A stretch of DNA of 64,000 bases from an uncultured Desulfobulbus sp. (GTDB lineage Bacteria; Desulfobacterota; Desulfobulbia; Desulfobulbales; Desulfobulbaceae): contig NZ_OY762276.1 in the NCBI RefSeq assembly GCF_963665445.1, positions 1,148,001-1,212,000 on the forward strand, in the 5' to 3' direction. The first letter of the stretch is position 1. Each line of letters opens with the position of its first letter. A program made the position numbers and the translations under genes. Of this stretch, positions 1 to 7,817 are shown one piece after another. Below the pieces are notes generated by a model that made no database searches, was not told the DNA's origin, and worked only from the letters and a program-made list of their open reading frames with translations.

Positions 1-252
1 TCCAGCGAACGCCGTTTTGCCAGCGCCGAGGAACGTATGACCCTGGAGATGCTCACCGACATTCGCCTGCTCGAACTGACCGACCTGGCCTGCAGCCACG
101 GGGCTGCGGAAAACGAGGAGCCCCTGCATCAGTTTCTGGAGACCATGGAATCCAATCTCTTTGCCTTTGCGCAACAGGTGAGCGCCCACTACCTGACCAG
201 GGTCACCGCCACCCCCCATTTTGCCATGCATCAGGGGGACTCCATGCCATGA
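1..252 (+). CDS. Alpha-E domain protein, C-terminal end (partial)
   Basis: The frame is open from the first base, so this is the last 83 residues of a gene that begins upstream. The fragment is helical and acidic, with no catalytic motif visible. It is assigned to the alpha-E (DUF403) family mainly by context: in many bacteria an alpha-E protein, a circularly permuted ATP-grasp protein and a transglutaminase lie together, and here the stop codon overlaps the ATG of a transglutaminase gene (ATGA), which implies translational coupling. The helical tail fits the C-terminus of that family, but so short a piece is not diagnostic. The biochemical role of the cluster is not firmly known; a peptide-ligase/amidase role has been inferred for the family. 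Confidence 0.6.
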   Translation, partial: SSERRFASAEERMTLEMLTDIRLLELTDLACSHGAAENEEPLHQFLETMESNLFAFAQQVSAHYLTRVTATPHFAMHQGDSMP

Positions 253-1124
253 AGTACAGGGTCACCCACACCACGGCCTACCACTATTCGGAGCCGGCCT
301 CGCTCTCCCAGAACGAGTTGTACCTCACCCCGCGCACAAGCAGTCGCCAACAGGTGCTGCAAACCCATCTGAATTTTGTGCCCCAGCCCCAGTATCTGCA
401 CCAGCGCATCGATTACTTCGGCAATGTTGCCCATGTGCTCATGATCGAACAGCCGCACAGCGAGCTCGCCCTCACCGCAACCTGCATCGTCCGTACAAGT
501 CGCAGCCAGAAAATCGAGCCCGAGGCAACCCTGCCCTGGGAGGAGGTGGTCCGACGTCTGGAGACACATCGTTTCTATGAAGATCTCGATGCCTACCAGT
601 TCAGCTTTGCAAGCCCAATGATTCTCCTGACCCCTGACATTGAGGCCTATGCCCGCGCCTCGTTTCCTCCGGGCGTACACATTTTGGAAGGGGGGATGGA
701 TCTGATGCACCGTATCTTCAACGAATGTGCCTACGATAAGGCGGCCTCGACTGTGGATACGCCGGTCGATCAGGTGCTTGCCCATAAGAAAGGCGTGTGC
801 CAGGATTTTTCCCATCTGGCCATTGCCTGCTTCCGTTCCCTGGGGCTGGCCGCCCGTTATGTCAGCGGCTACCTCGAGACCCTGCCGCCGCCGGGCAAGC
901 CCAAGATGGTGGGCGCCGATGCCTCCCATGCCTGGGTTTCCCTCTATGTGCCGGACGAGGGCTGGGTCGATCTCGATCCCACCAACGACCTCATCCCCGG
1001 AGAGATGCATATCACCCTGGCCTGGGGCCGGGATTACAGCGATGTGGCCCCGGTCAAGGGGGTGGTCATGGGCGGTGGGCTGCACACCCTCGCGGTTGAG
1101 GTGGATGTGGCACGGATGGAATAA
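249..1124 (+). CDS. Transglutaminase-like cysteine protease family protein
   Basis: A 291-residue protein with an N-terminal beta-rich bacterial transglutaminase-like domain (about residues 1-85) and a transglutaminase core. The catalytic triad is readable: Cys184 in GVCQDFSH, His228 in ASHAWV and Asp243 in WVDLDPTND. The spacing matches the family that includes predicted peptidases and amidases. No signal peptide is present, so it is probably cytoplasmic. The ATG overlaps the preceding alpha-E stop codon, so the two are one transcriptional unit. The length is normal for the family. The substrate is unknown; the calcium-dependent cross-linking of the animal enzymes should not be assumed. Confidence 0.9.
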   Translation: MKYRVTHTTAYHYSEPASLSQNELYLTPRTSSRQQVLQTHLNFVPQPQYLHQRIDYFGNVAHVLMIEQPHSELALTATCIVRTSRSQKIEPEATLPWEEVVRRLETHRFYEDLDAYQFSFASPMILLTPDIEAYARASFPPGVHILEGGMDLMHRIFNECAYDKAASTVDTPVDQVLAHKKGVCQDFSHLAIACFRSLGLAARYVSGYLETLPPPGKPKMVGADASHAWVSLYVPDEGWVDLDPTNDLIPGEMHITLAWGRDYSDVAPVKGVVMGGGLHTLAVEVDVARME

Positions 1125-1222
1125 TCGGCCCAAGAAGAGATAGACGAAGATCGAGACCGGTCTTCTTCCCTGGTAGGTCAGCGCATCTTTTTTTACCTGC
1201 TTTTTTTCCCCTCTGAGAACAA

Positions 1223-1963
1223 ATGAAGATTTTTTTTGTCTGTATTGCGCTTCTTGTTGGGGGGCTCCAGGGAGTCTCCTGGGCCGGGGTAGTCACCAGC
1301 TTGCCGGGCAACGAGCCAATTGTTGCCCTCACCTTCGATGCCTGCGAGACGAAAACGCCCTCCTTTTTTGATGAAACCATTGTCAGCTATCTGCTCGCTG
1401 AGCAGATCCCCTTCACCCTTTTTGTAAGCGGCAAGTTTGCCCGGCGGAATGCGGATGAACTGAGGCAGCTTGCCCGCAATCCCTTGATTGAGGTCGAGAA
1501 TCACTCTCTGAACCATAGGCAGCATATGGAGCGGTTGAGTGATACAGCCATTGTCGAGGAGGTGCTTGGTTGCGAGGCGCTGATCACCGGGATGACCGGC
1601 CGCAAACCCATTTTTTTTCGTTTTCCGGCAGGCAATTATGACCAACGGAGTTTGAAGATTGTCGAGGGCCTTGGCTACCGGGTGGTCCACTGGACCTTTG
1701 CCAGTGGTGACCCGGATAAACGCATCACCCCTGGGTGGCTCTCGACCTGGGTCCTGAACCGCACTCGCCAGGGCAATATATTGATTTTTCACATCAATGG
1801 TCGGGGATACAGTACCGCTAAGGCGCTGCCGGTTATTGTGCAGCAGTTGCGAAAGAAGGGTTACCGTTTTGTCCTGTTGCGTGATGTCCTCGGTAGGGAG
1901 GAGGGAAAACGCTCCAGCGTCCAGGACAACCAGGTCTCGCCACCGATCAGCTTGGGCACGTAA
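1223..1963 (+). CDS. Secreted polysaccharide deacetylase (NodB-like) family protein
   Basis: A 246-residue protein with an N-terminal signal peptide (about residues 1-21). The NodB/CE4 fold motifs are visible: TFDAC at 37-41 with Asp39 as likely base, the metal-binding histidines in NHSLNH (His94, His98), FRFPAGNYD at 132-140 and the C-terminal LIFHINGRG at 187-195. The canonical TFDDGP is altered to TFDACE, so the usual second Asp, a metal ligand, is replaced by Ala; a Cys follows. This variant could still bind metal through other residues or have shifted specificity. Expected role is periplasmic deacetylation of peptidoglycan or another polysaccharide. Its end overlaps the convergent GNAT gene by 17 bases. 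Confidence 0.85.
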   Translation: MKIFFVCIALLVGGLQGVSWAGVVTSLPGNEPIVALTFDACETKTPSFFDETIVSYLLAEQIPFTLFVSGKFARRNADELRQLARNPLIEVENHSLNHRQHMERLSDTAIVEEVLGCEALITGMTGRKPIFFRFPAGNYDQRSLKIVEGLGYRVVHWTFASGDPDKRITPGWLSTWVLNRTRQGNILIFHINGRGYSTAKALPVIVQQLRKKGYRFVLLRDVLGREEGKRSSVQDNQVSPPISLGT

Positions 1964-2450
1964 TCTGTTTTCTCAAGAGGAGTTCGCTGGTGCCGTTTTG
2001 CACCAGGTCGGGGAGGGGGGCCACTTCGAAAAAACCGGCTGCCCGGTAAAATTTTCGCGCCCGAGTGTTGAACTCCGAAGTGACAGTCCACAGGTTCTTG
2101 ACCCCCGGCCCGGCCTCTTGCTCCATCCACCCGAGAAGCGCGCGTCCAACTCCCCTGGATTGGGCAGGGGGAAAGACGGCCAGAAGTTCGAGATAGGGAC
2201 CTCGCAGCCAGGGAAAGCGTATGCAGACAATGGCTATGCTCTCCTCGCCTTCTTGGAGGATAAAGCGGTTGAGACTTGGATCAGGAGCGGAGAGATAGCG
2301 GCCAAGAGTGGTTGCGCCATAGTGTAACCGTTTCCAGGGATCCATCGCTGCAAGCCGGTGGGCAATGGGTTCCGCCTCCACTGGCTTTAGTCGAATGAGG
2401 GTAAAGGGTGCAACAATAGCGCATTGTGTGCCAAAGGGGACAGCATTCAT
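1947..2450 (-). CDS. GNAT family N-acetyltransferase
   Basis: A 167-residue single-domain GNAT protein. The acetyl-CoA binding loop is visible as SRGVGRALLGWME (about residues 118-130, the Q/R-x-x-G-x-G/A pattern), preceded by the strand YLELLAVFP and followed by the FNTRARKFYRAAGF helix-strand typical of motif B. The acceptor is not predictable: members modify amines of small molecules, peptides or proteins. It shares its strand with the nitroreductase gene upstream, with an 87-base gap, and its 3' end overlaps the deacetylase gene in convergent orientation. Confidence 0.85.
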   Translation of the reverse strand: MNAVPFGTQCAIVAPFTLIRLKPVEAEPIAHRLAAMDPWKRLHYGATTLGRYLSAPDPSLNRFILQEGEESIAIVCIRFPWLRGPYLELLAVFPPAQSRGVGRALLGWMEQEAGPGVKNLWTVTSEFNTRARKFYRAAGFFEVAPLPDLVQNGTSELLLRKQITCPS

Positions 2451-2537
2451 GGTTTTTCCCAGGTTTTCAAAAAGCCGGTAAAAGACCCCGCAACATGACC
2501 GCAGTCTTTGGATGTGCTGTTACCGGTGTCTGGAAAA

Positions 2538-3158
2538 TCAGCCGATACGGATTTCCGCCAGCGGTTTTCGGTTGCGGGGCGGAACCTGCTCCTCGTTGGC
2601 ATGGCCCACTGCCAACAGACAGACCACCCGGGTCTCGGCACCCAGGCCAAGTCTGGTTTTGAGCTGCTCTTCGTCGAACATGCCTACCCAGCAGGTGCCC
2701 AGGCCCATTTCGGTGGCCCGCAGCATCAGGAAGGAAACCGCAATCCCCACGTTCATCGCTCCGGCTCCGAACCGGGCGGCCATGGAGTTGCTCTCCTCCT
2801 GGGCCACATAGTCCTCGATCCCCTCCATCGGTTCCTGATCCACCAGATTGTTTTCCTTGTAGAAAAAAGCTGCGGCCTGAGAATCACGCACATAGCCCTC
2901 GAGATCGGCGCAGCAGACGATAATGGCGGGTGCAGTGGCCAGCCAGGTCTGCTTGCGCGAGACCTCCTTGGTGGCAATCCACTCACGGGTAGCTTGATCG
3001 GTAATCACCGCAAACCGCCAGGGTTGGGAATTCAGGCTTGACGGTGCCTGACGGGCAGCCTCCAAGAGTTCAAGGATTTCTGTTTCGCTGATCGGTTCGT
3101 CGGTATAAGAGCGGACACTGTGCCGCAGTTGAATGCATTCTTTGACGCTGTTTGCCAT
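2538..3158 (-). CDS. Nitroreductase family FMN oxidoreductase
   Basis: A 206-residue protein of the nitroreductase fold. The N-terminal IQLRHSVRSYTDEPIS holds the FMN-phosphate binding RxSxR-like pattern; the centre has APSSLNSQPWRFAVI, also an FMN contact, and the later MGLGTCWVGMF is the usual family signature. A longer frame reaches 3254, but ATG at 3158 is preferred because a GGAG lies 7 bases upstream and homology begins immediately after it. Such enzymes reduce nitroaromatics, quinones or flavins using NAD(P)H; the physiological substrate cannot be told. It may be co-transcribed with the following GNAT gene. Confidence 0.88.
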   Translation of the reverse strand: MANSVKECIQLRHSVRSYTDEPISETEILELLEAARQAPSSLNSQPWRFAVITDQATREWIATKEVSRKQTWLATAPAIIVCCADLEGYVRDSQAAAFFYKENNLVDQEPMEGIEDYVAQEESNSMAARFGAGAMNVGIAVSFLMLRATEMGLGTCWVGMFDEEQLKTRLGLGAETRVVCLLAVGHANEEQVPPRNRKPLAEIRIG

Positions 3159-3325
3159 AAGGGATCTCCACGGTATGAGTTTGGTCAGATTGAGCTTGAG
3201 AGCAGAGAGGGATGGATAGTGCCTTGACAGATAAATGTTTCCCAGACTTTTCAAGATAATGATTTTGCTTGCGACTTGCTTCAGCTACTTCCTGAAATTT
3301 TTTGCACATTCTTTTTCTGATTGTT

Positions 3326-4612
3326 TTAAGGACGAAACAGGAAAAGACAGGCGATCACCGCAAAGACGATTCCGGCGAGGTCTGCGGTCAGGGCTGCGGC
3401 CATGGCATGACGGATTCGTTTGATCTGCACTGCGCCAAAGTAGACCGCGAGCACATAAAAGGTGGTTTCAGTTGATCCCTGCAGGGTGGAGATGAGCATG
3501 CCGGTGTAGGAGTCCGGGCCGATGGCCGGATCCTTGATCAGCGAGGCCAGGACCGCATAGGCACCGGAGCCGGAGAGGGGGCGGAGCAGCGCCATGGGCA
3601 GGGCCTCGGCGGGCAGGCCAAGCGGCGTGGTGAAGTGGCCGAGGACGCGCACGAAGAGATCAAGCGCTCCACTGGCCCGGAGCATGGCAACCGCCACCAG
3701 GATGACCACCATATAGGGGATGATGCGCAGGGCCACCTGAAAACCTTCCCGCCCGCCTTCGACCATGGTTTCATAGACCGGAACACGCCGTAGCGCCCCA
3801 AACCCAAGAAAAAAGACCATCAATCCCGGAATGATCCAGGGAGAGACCGCCTGGCCGTAGAGGACCGCCAAGGGGACCATGGCCACCAGGGAGCCCAGGG
3901 CCGCCAGGCTCACCCAGAGCGGGTAGGGCGATTGGGCTTGGGAGAGCTCGTTGTTCTCGTTTGCATCGCTTTGGCCCGGAGCAGCAGGTTGGATGATCTC
4001 TGGCGCGGGCGACCAGCGGCTGTAGAGTTTGGCAGCGATGATAGCCACCGTGGTCGAGCCGATGGTGGCGCAGAGGGTGGTCGGCAGGATGGCCGCCGGA
4101 TCAATGGAGCCGGCTGCCGCCCTGAGCGCGATCACTCCGGTGGGCAGCAGGGTCACCGAAGAGGTGTTGATCGCGAGAAAGAGGACCATGGCATTGGTGG
4201 CGGTGCCAGGGCGGCTGTTGAGCTTGTCGAGTTCCTGCATGGCACGGATGCCAAAGGGGGTCGCCGCATTGCCCAGGCCCAGGGCATTGGCCGAGAGGTT
4301 GAGGATCATCGCCCCCATGGCCGGGTGTTCGGCTGGGACATCGGGAAAAAGACGGACCATCAGCGGCCGGATGAGGCGGGCAATGATACGCAGCATGCCG
4401 CCGGCCTCGGCCACCTTCATTAGCCCCATGAACAGGGTCATCACCCCGACTAGGCCGATCGCCAGGGTCACTGCGCCGCTCGCGGCATCGATCATCGCCT
4501 TGGAGAGCAGCTCCATGGGGGCCGTTCCGCCAGCCACCGGTGCCCAGACCAGTTGCCGCCAACCGGCAAAGACAAAGGCCAGGCTCACCATGGCCAGGAG
4601 AATACCGTTCAT
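3326..4612 (-). CDS. SpmA-SpmB fusion membrane protein (nucleoside-recognition/Gate family)
   Basis: A 428-residue integral membrane protein formed by two nucleoside-recognition (Gate) domains. The N-terminal half (about 1-200) resembles SpmA, with NLSANALGLGNAATPFG and the AINTSSVTLLPTG segments; the C-terminal half (about 215-428) resembles SpmB, with the RIIPYMVVILVAVAMLRASGA and GSGAYAV motifs. In Bacillus the two are separate spore-maturation proteins, while a single fused protein is common in non-sporulating Gram-negative bacteria, where the function is unknown, probably transport. It lies 27 bases downstream of aguB in the same direction and is probably co-transcribed with the agmatine genes, hinting at a link with polyamine or amino-acid movement. 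Confidence 0.88.
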   Translation of the reverse strand: MNGILLAMVSLAFVFAGWRQLVWAPVAGGTAPMELLSKAMIDAASGAVTLAIGLVGVMTLFMGLMKVAEAGGMLRIIARLIRPLMVRLFPDVPAEHPAMGAMILNLSANALGLGNAATPFGIRAMQELDKLNSRPGTATNAMVLFLAINTSSVTLLPTGVIALRAAAGSIDPAAILPTTLCATIGSTTVAIIAAKLYSRWSPAPEIIQPAAPGQSDANENNELSQAQSPYPLWVSLAALGSLVAMVPLAVLYGQAVSPWIIPGLMVFFLGFGALRRVPVYETMVEGGREGFQVALRIIPYMVVILVAVAMLRASGALDLFVRVLGHFTTPLGLPAEALPMALLRPLSGSGAYAVLASLIKDPAIGPDSYTGMLISTLQGSTETTFYVLAVYFGAVQIKRIRHAMAAALTADLAGIVFAVIACLFLFRP

Positions 4613-4639
4613 CAGCGCTCCTTGGATGCGGGGAGGGGA

Positions 4640-5524
4640 TTAATCCCGGTAGCGCAGCGTAAGATCTGCATAGGCATCGATCCGGCGATCACGCAGGTAG
4701 GGCCAGATACGGCGTACATCCTCGCTGCGCTTGCCATCCAACTCAACCACCAGCACCTGTTCCTGGGCGGTATCGGCAACGGCGAGCAATTCCCCCTGGC
4801 AACCGGCGACAAAACTGTTGCCCCAGAATTGCGCTCCTGCGCCAACGCCGCTGGGATCGGCTTCAAAACCGACCCGGTTGACGCTGACCACCGGAATGCC
4901 GTTTGCCACGGCGTGACTGCGCTGAATGGTCATCCAGGCCTCCCGTTGGCGCGTCTGTTCGTCGCTGGGGTCGTTAGGATCGTAGCCGATGGCGGTGGGG
5001 TAGATCAGAATTTCGGCCCCGGCCATGGCCATCAGTCGGGCAGCTTCCGGGTACCACTGATCCCAGCAGACGAGCACGCCCAGGCGGCCGAGCGAGGTGG
5101 CAATCGGGGTGAAGCCCAGGTCTCCCGGAGTAAAGTAGAATTTTTCATAATAGCCTGGATCATCGGGGATATGCATCTTACGATAGCATCCGGCAATGGA
5201 GCCGTCACTTTCCAGGACCACGGCGGTGTTATGGTAGAGCCCGGGAGCGCGCCGCTCGAAGAGCGAGGTGACGATCACCACCCCCAGCTCCCTGGCCAGG
5301 GCACCAAAGGTTTCCGTCGACGGTCCGGGGATGGGTTCCGCCAGATCAAAGCAGCGGGTATCCTCGGTCTGGCAGAAGTAGGGGCCGCAGTGCAGTTCCT
5401 GCAGCACGATCAAGCGGGCGCCGCGGCTGTGGGCCTCGCGAATGCCTTGCATGCTCTTTGCTCTATTTGCAGAGCGGTTTTCGGTGCAGCTCTGCTGGAT
5501 CAGGCCGACATGAAGGCTGTTCAT
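4640..5524 (-). CDS. aguB: N-carbamoylputrescine amidase
   Basis: A 294-residue nitrilase-superfamily enzyme. The Glu-Lys-Cys catalytic triad is visible: Glu43 in LQELHC, Lys116 in YRKMHIPD and Cys153 in VCWDQWYPE. The sequence and length match N-carbamoylputrescine amidase, which hydrolyses N-carbamoylputrescine to putrescine, CO2 and ammonia in the cytoplasm. Identity is strongly supported by the upstream agmatine deiminase gene, with which it overlaps by 4 bases (translational coupling). Together they form the two-step agmatine-to-putrescine route. The alternative, a beta-ureidopropionase-like amidase, is less likely given this partner. Confidence 0.95.
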   Translation of the reverse strand: MNSLHVGLIQQSCTENRSANRAKSMQGIREAHSRGARLIVLQELHCGPYFCQTEDTRCFDLAEPIPGPSTETFGALARELGVVIVTSLFERRAPGLYHNTAVVLESDGSIAGCYRKMHIPDDPGYYEKFYFTPGDLGFTPIATSLGRLGVLVCWDQWYPEAARLMAMAGAEILIYPTAIGYDPNDPSDEQTRQREAWMTIQRSHAVANGIPVVSVNRVGFEADPSGVGAGAQFWGNSFVAGCQGELLAVADTAQEQVLVVELDGKRSEDVRRIWPYLRDRRIDAYADLTLRYRD

Positions 5525-6546
5525 GGAAGGACTCCTTGGGGCAGTTGCATGGTCACGCAGTGCAGTGAGCCGTGCTGGGCTATCAGGGGGCGGCAGTCGA
5601 TGCCGATAATTTCGCGGTCGGTGAATAACTCACCGAGAAGGCGCAAAGCCTCTTCATCCTGGGGATCGTTGTAAATGGGCACCAGTACCGCCTGGTTGAT
5701 GACGAGATAGTTGGCATAGGTGGCCGGCAGACGATGACCGTCCTCGCCGAAGCAGGGACTGGGCCAGGGCAGGGAGACCAGACGATACGGTTTGCCCAGA
5801 GGCGTGCGCAGCTCGCGCAGCTCTGCCTCCATCGCCGCGAGTGGCCGGTAATGCTCGTCCGTGGGGTCGTCGCAGCGGACATAGGCAATGGTATCATAGG
5901 GACAGAGCCGAGCCAGGGTGTCGATATGCGAATCGGTGTCGTCGCCTGCCAGGTAGCCATTGTTCAGCCAGAGGAAATGGGTGCTGCCCAACTGGGCGCG
6001 CAGCACCTGTTCGATACCTCCCTGATCCAGATGGGGATTGCGGTTGGGGCTGAGCAGGCAATCACGGGTGGTGAGCAGGGTGCCCGCACCATCGCTTTCA
6101 ATACTGCCACCCTCGAGGATCAGGCCGGGAATGGAGACCGGTATGGCGCCAAAGGCACCAAGGCCAGCCAGGCGGCCGGTGATGCGGTTATCTTGGTCGG
6201 CTGCAAACTTCAGGCCCCAGGCATTGAAACCGAAATCAAGGATTAGGGGGAAGCCGCCTGCAAGGACGCTAATCGGTCCGAAATCGCGGGCCCAGGTGTC
6301 GTTGGTCGGCAGGCCGAACAGACGGATTTTTATTGGGTCGATTCCGGCCTGCTCGAGTTGCTGTTGCACGGAGTCCGTATCCGGGGCCACGATCACTACC
6401 GATTCAAAGCGACTGATCGCTTTGGTGATGGCGACAAAGACCTGCTGCACCGCTTCCAGGGTCTCGCACCAGTCGGTGTTTTCATGGGGCCAGGCCAGAA
6501 GGACCCCATCCTGGGGCTCCCACTCGGCGGGTAAACGTCGTTTCAT
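5521..6546 (-). CDS. aguA: Agmatine deiminase
   Basis: A 341-residue member of the guanidino-group modifying (peptidyl-arginine deiminase-like) superfamily. Active-site residues are readable: Asp88 in TWARDFGP, Glu145-Gly-Gly in ILEGGSIE, His207 in DDTDSHIDT and the nucleophile Cys330 in GSLHCVTMQ near the C-terminus. It converts agmatine to N-carbamoylputrescine and ammonia. It is the first gene of an aguA-aguB-spmAB run on the minus strand, with a 4-base overlap to aguB. No arginine decarboxylase gene is seen in this window, so agmatine is made elsewhere or imported. Confidence 0.95.
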   Translation of the reverse strand: MKRRLPAEWEPQDGVLLAWPHENTDWCETLEAVQQVFVAITKAISRFESVVIVAPDTDSVQQQLEQAGIDPIKIRLFGLPTNDTWARDFGPISVLAGGFPLILDFGFNAWGLKFAADQDNRITGRLAGLGAFGAIPVSIPGLILEGGSIESDGAGTLLTTRDCLLSPNRNPHLDQGGIEQVLRAQLGSTHFLWLNNGYLAGDDTDSHIDTLARLCPYDTIAYVRCDDPTDEHYRPLAAMEAELRELRTPLGKPYRLVSLPWPSPCFGEDGHRLPATYANYLVINQAVLVPIYNDPQDEEALRLLGELFTDREIIGIDCRPLIAQHGSLHCVTMQLPQGVLP

Positions 6547-6869
6547 AGGGTCACTGCTCAGTGAAGGTTATACAGGGGAAAGAAATATCCTAGCCCATCC
6601 CTGTCCGCTTGTAAATGGAATGGCGCACCGCGGAAAGGGGCGACGGCAAGGATTAGATGGGGTGAGCATGCATCCACTGAACCAGGTCATCCCGTTAATC
6701 CACGGCATGATTTTTGGGAATTTTTCCCAAGTTCCATCAATTTTGTGGTTGACTCGATGCCTCCCCCTCGTTAGGGTGATCGGGAATAATTCTCATCCAA
6801 TTAAAGGGTTAGCGTATATGTCCGCCCTGATCATCGGCCTTTTTCCGCCACTACTTGCACAGGAGCACC
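6547..6869. other. Divergent intergenic region between aguA and the methyltransferase gene
   Basis: This 323-base stretch separates two divergent operons. No plausible gene was found. It holds a candidate sigma-70 promoter for the rightward operon (listed separately) and presumably the aguA promoter on the other strand, which is not obvious by eye. Confidence 0.6.
6749..6777 (+). promoter_or_regulatory. Candidate sigma-70 promoter for methyltransferase-Mo/W enzyme operon
   Basis: TTGACT at 6749-6754 is followed after 17 bases by TAGGGT at 6772-6777. The -35 matches five of six consensus bases, but the -10 is weak (three of six). It lies about 90 bases upstream of the ATG at 6870. Low confidence without transcript data. 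Confidence 0.3.
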
Positions 6870-7808
6870 ATGAAAAAACAACTCCTTGATCTGCTTGTCT
6901 GTCCCAACTGTTTGCCCGAGGAACACGCACTCGTTGCCGATATGATTGAAGATCACGACGACGATATTCACACCGGGGCCCTGAAGTGTCCGAACTGTAA
7001 CGGACTTTTCCCCATCGTCGACGGCGTGGCCCTGCTCGACCCGCAGACCAGCGATGATCAGCGTGCAGCCAACAAGTACGAGACCGACGAGGTGGTTTCT
7101 TCCTATTTATGGAGCCATTTCAGTGAATTGCTCGATGATGAGCATGCCTCTGCCGCCTATGCCACCTGGGCCGGGCTGATTGCCCCCCAGGACGGTATTG
7201 CCCTGGATGCGGGCGGTGCAGTGGGGCGGTTCACCTTTGAGATGAGTGCCAAGTGTGATTTTGCCATCGGGATCGACACCTCCCAGGCCTTTATTCGTGC
7301 GGCCCGTCGTTTGATGCGGGAACGCTCCATGGTGGTGCCGCTCAAGGAGGAGGGCATGCTGCGGCGCGAGGAGGTGATTCGCCTCCCCGATGACTGGCGC
7401 AGTGAGCGGGTGGAGTTTGTGGTGGCCAACGCCCTGGCTCTGCCGTTTCGCAGGAAATCCTTCAATATTTTCTCTTCGCTCAACCTGGTCGACAAGGTTC
7501 CTTCGCCCATGGCGCATTTGGAGGAGATGAACCGGGTCACCCGCGATCAGCAGGCCCAGTTCATGCTCTCCGATCCCTTTTCCTGGTCCACAGAGGCGGC
7601 ACCGGTGGAGGCCTGGCTCGGTGGTAAAACCGAGGGGCCTTTTGCCGGCAGAGGGCTGGCCAATGTTGCAACGCTCCTGAGTGATGGCAAAAAGTCCCTC
7701 TCACCGGCCTGGCAGGTCGGTGAACCGGGCCATGTGTGGTGGAAAATCCGCACTCACAGCAACCATTACGAGTTGATCCGCAGCTGCTATGTGCATGCCC
7801 GCCGTTAG
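6870..7808 (+). CDS. Trm112-like zinc-ribbon plus SAM-dependent methyltransferase
   Basis: A 312-residue protein. Residues 1-60 form a Trm112-like zinc ribbon with two CPNC pairs, separated by an acidic linker, ending in the FPIVDGVALL strand typical of Trm112. The rest is a class I methyltransferase: motif I is ALDAGGAVGRF, followed by the acidic GIDTS strand end, and NLVDKVPSP may be motif IV/V. ATG 6870 is chosen because AGGAG lies 4 bases before it; a TTG at 6855 is upstream in frame. Only 9 bases separate it from the molybdopterin oxidoreductase gene, so they are almost certainly co-transcribed. The substrate is unknown; a role in modifying a cofactor, ligand or product of the partner enzyme is an inference. 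Confidence 0.8.
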   Translation: MKKQLLDLLVCPNCLPEEHALVADMIEDHDDDIHTGALKCPNCNGLFPIVDGVALLDPQTSDDQRAANKYETDEVVSSYLWSHFSELLDDEHASAAYATWAGLIAPQDGIALDAGGAVGRFTFEMSAKCDFAIGIDTSQAFIRAARRLMRERSMVVPLKEEGMLRREEVIRLPDDWRSERVEFVVANALALPFRRKSFNIFSSLNLVDKVPSPMAHLEEMNRVTRDQQAQFMLSDPFSWSTEAAPVEAWLGGKTEGPFAGRGLANVATLLSDGKKSLSPAWQVGEPGHVWWKIRTHSNHYELIRSCYVHARR

Positions 7809-7817
7809 GAGAGAGCC

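Noticed and set aside
231..1133. Long minus-strand frame opposite the transglutaminase gene
   Set aside because: It is antisense to a protein with a complete catalytic triad and has no recognisable features.
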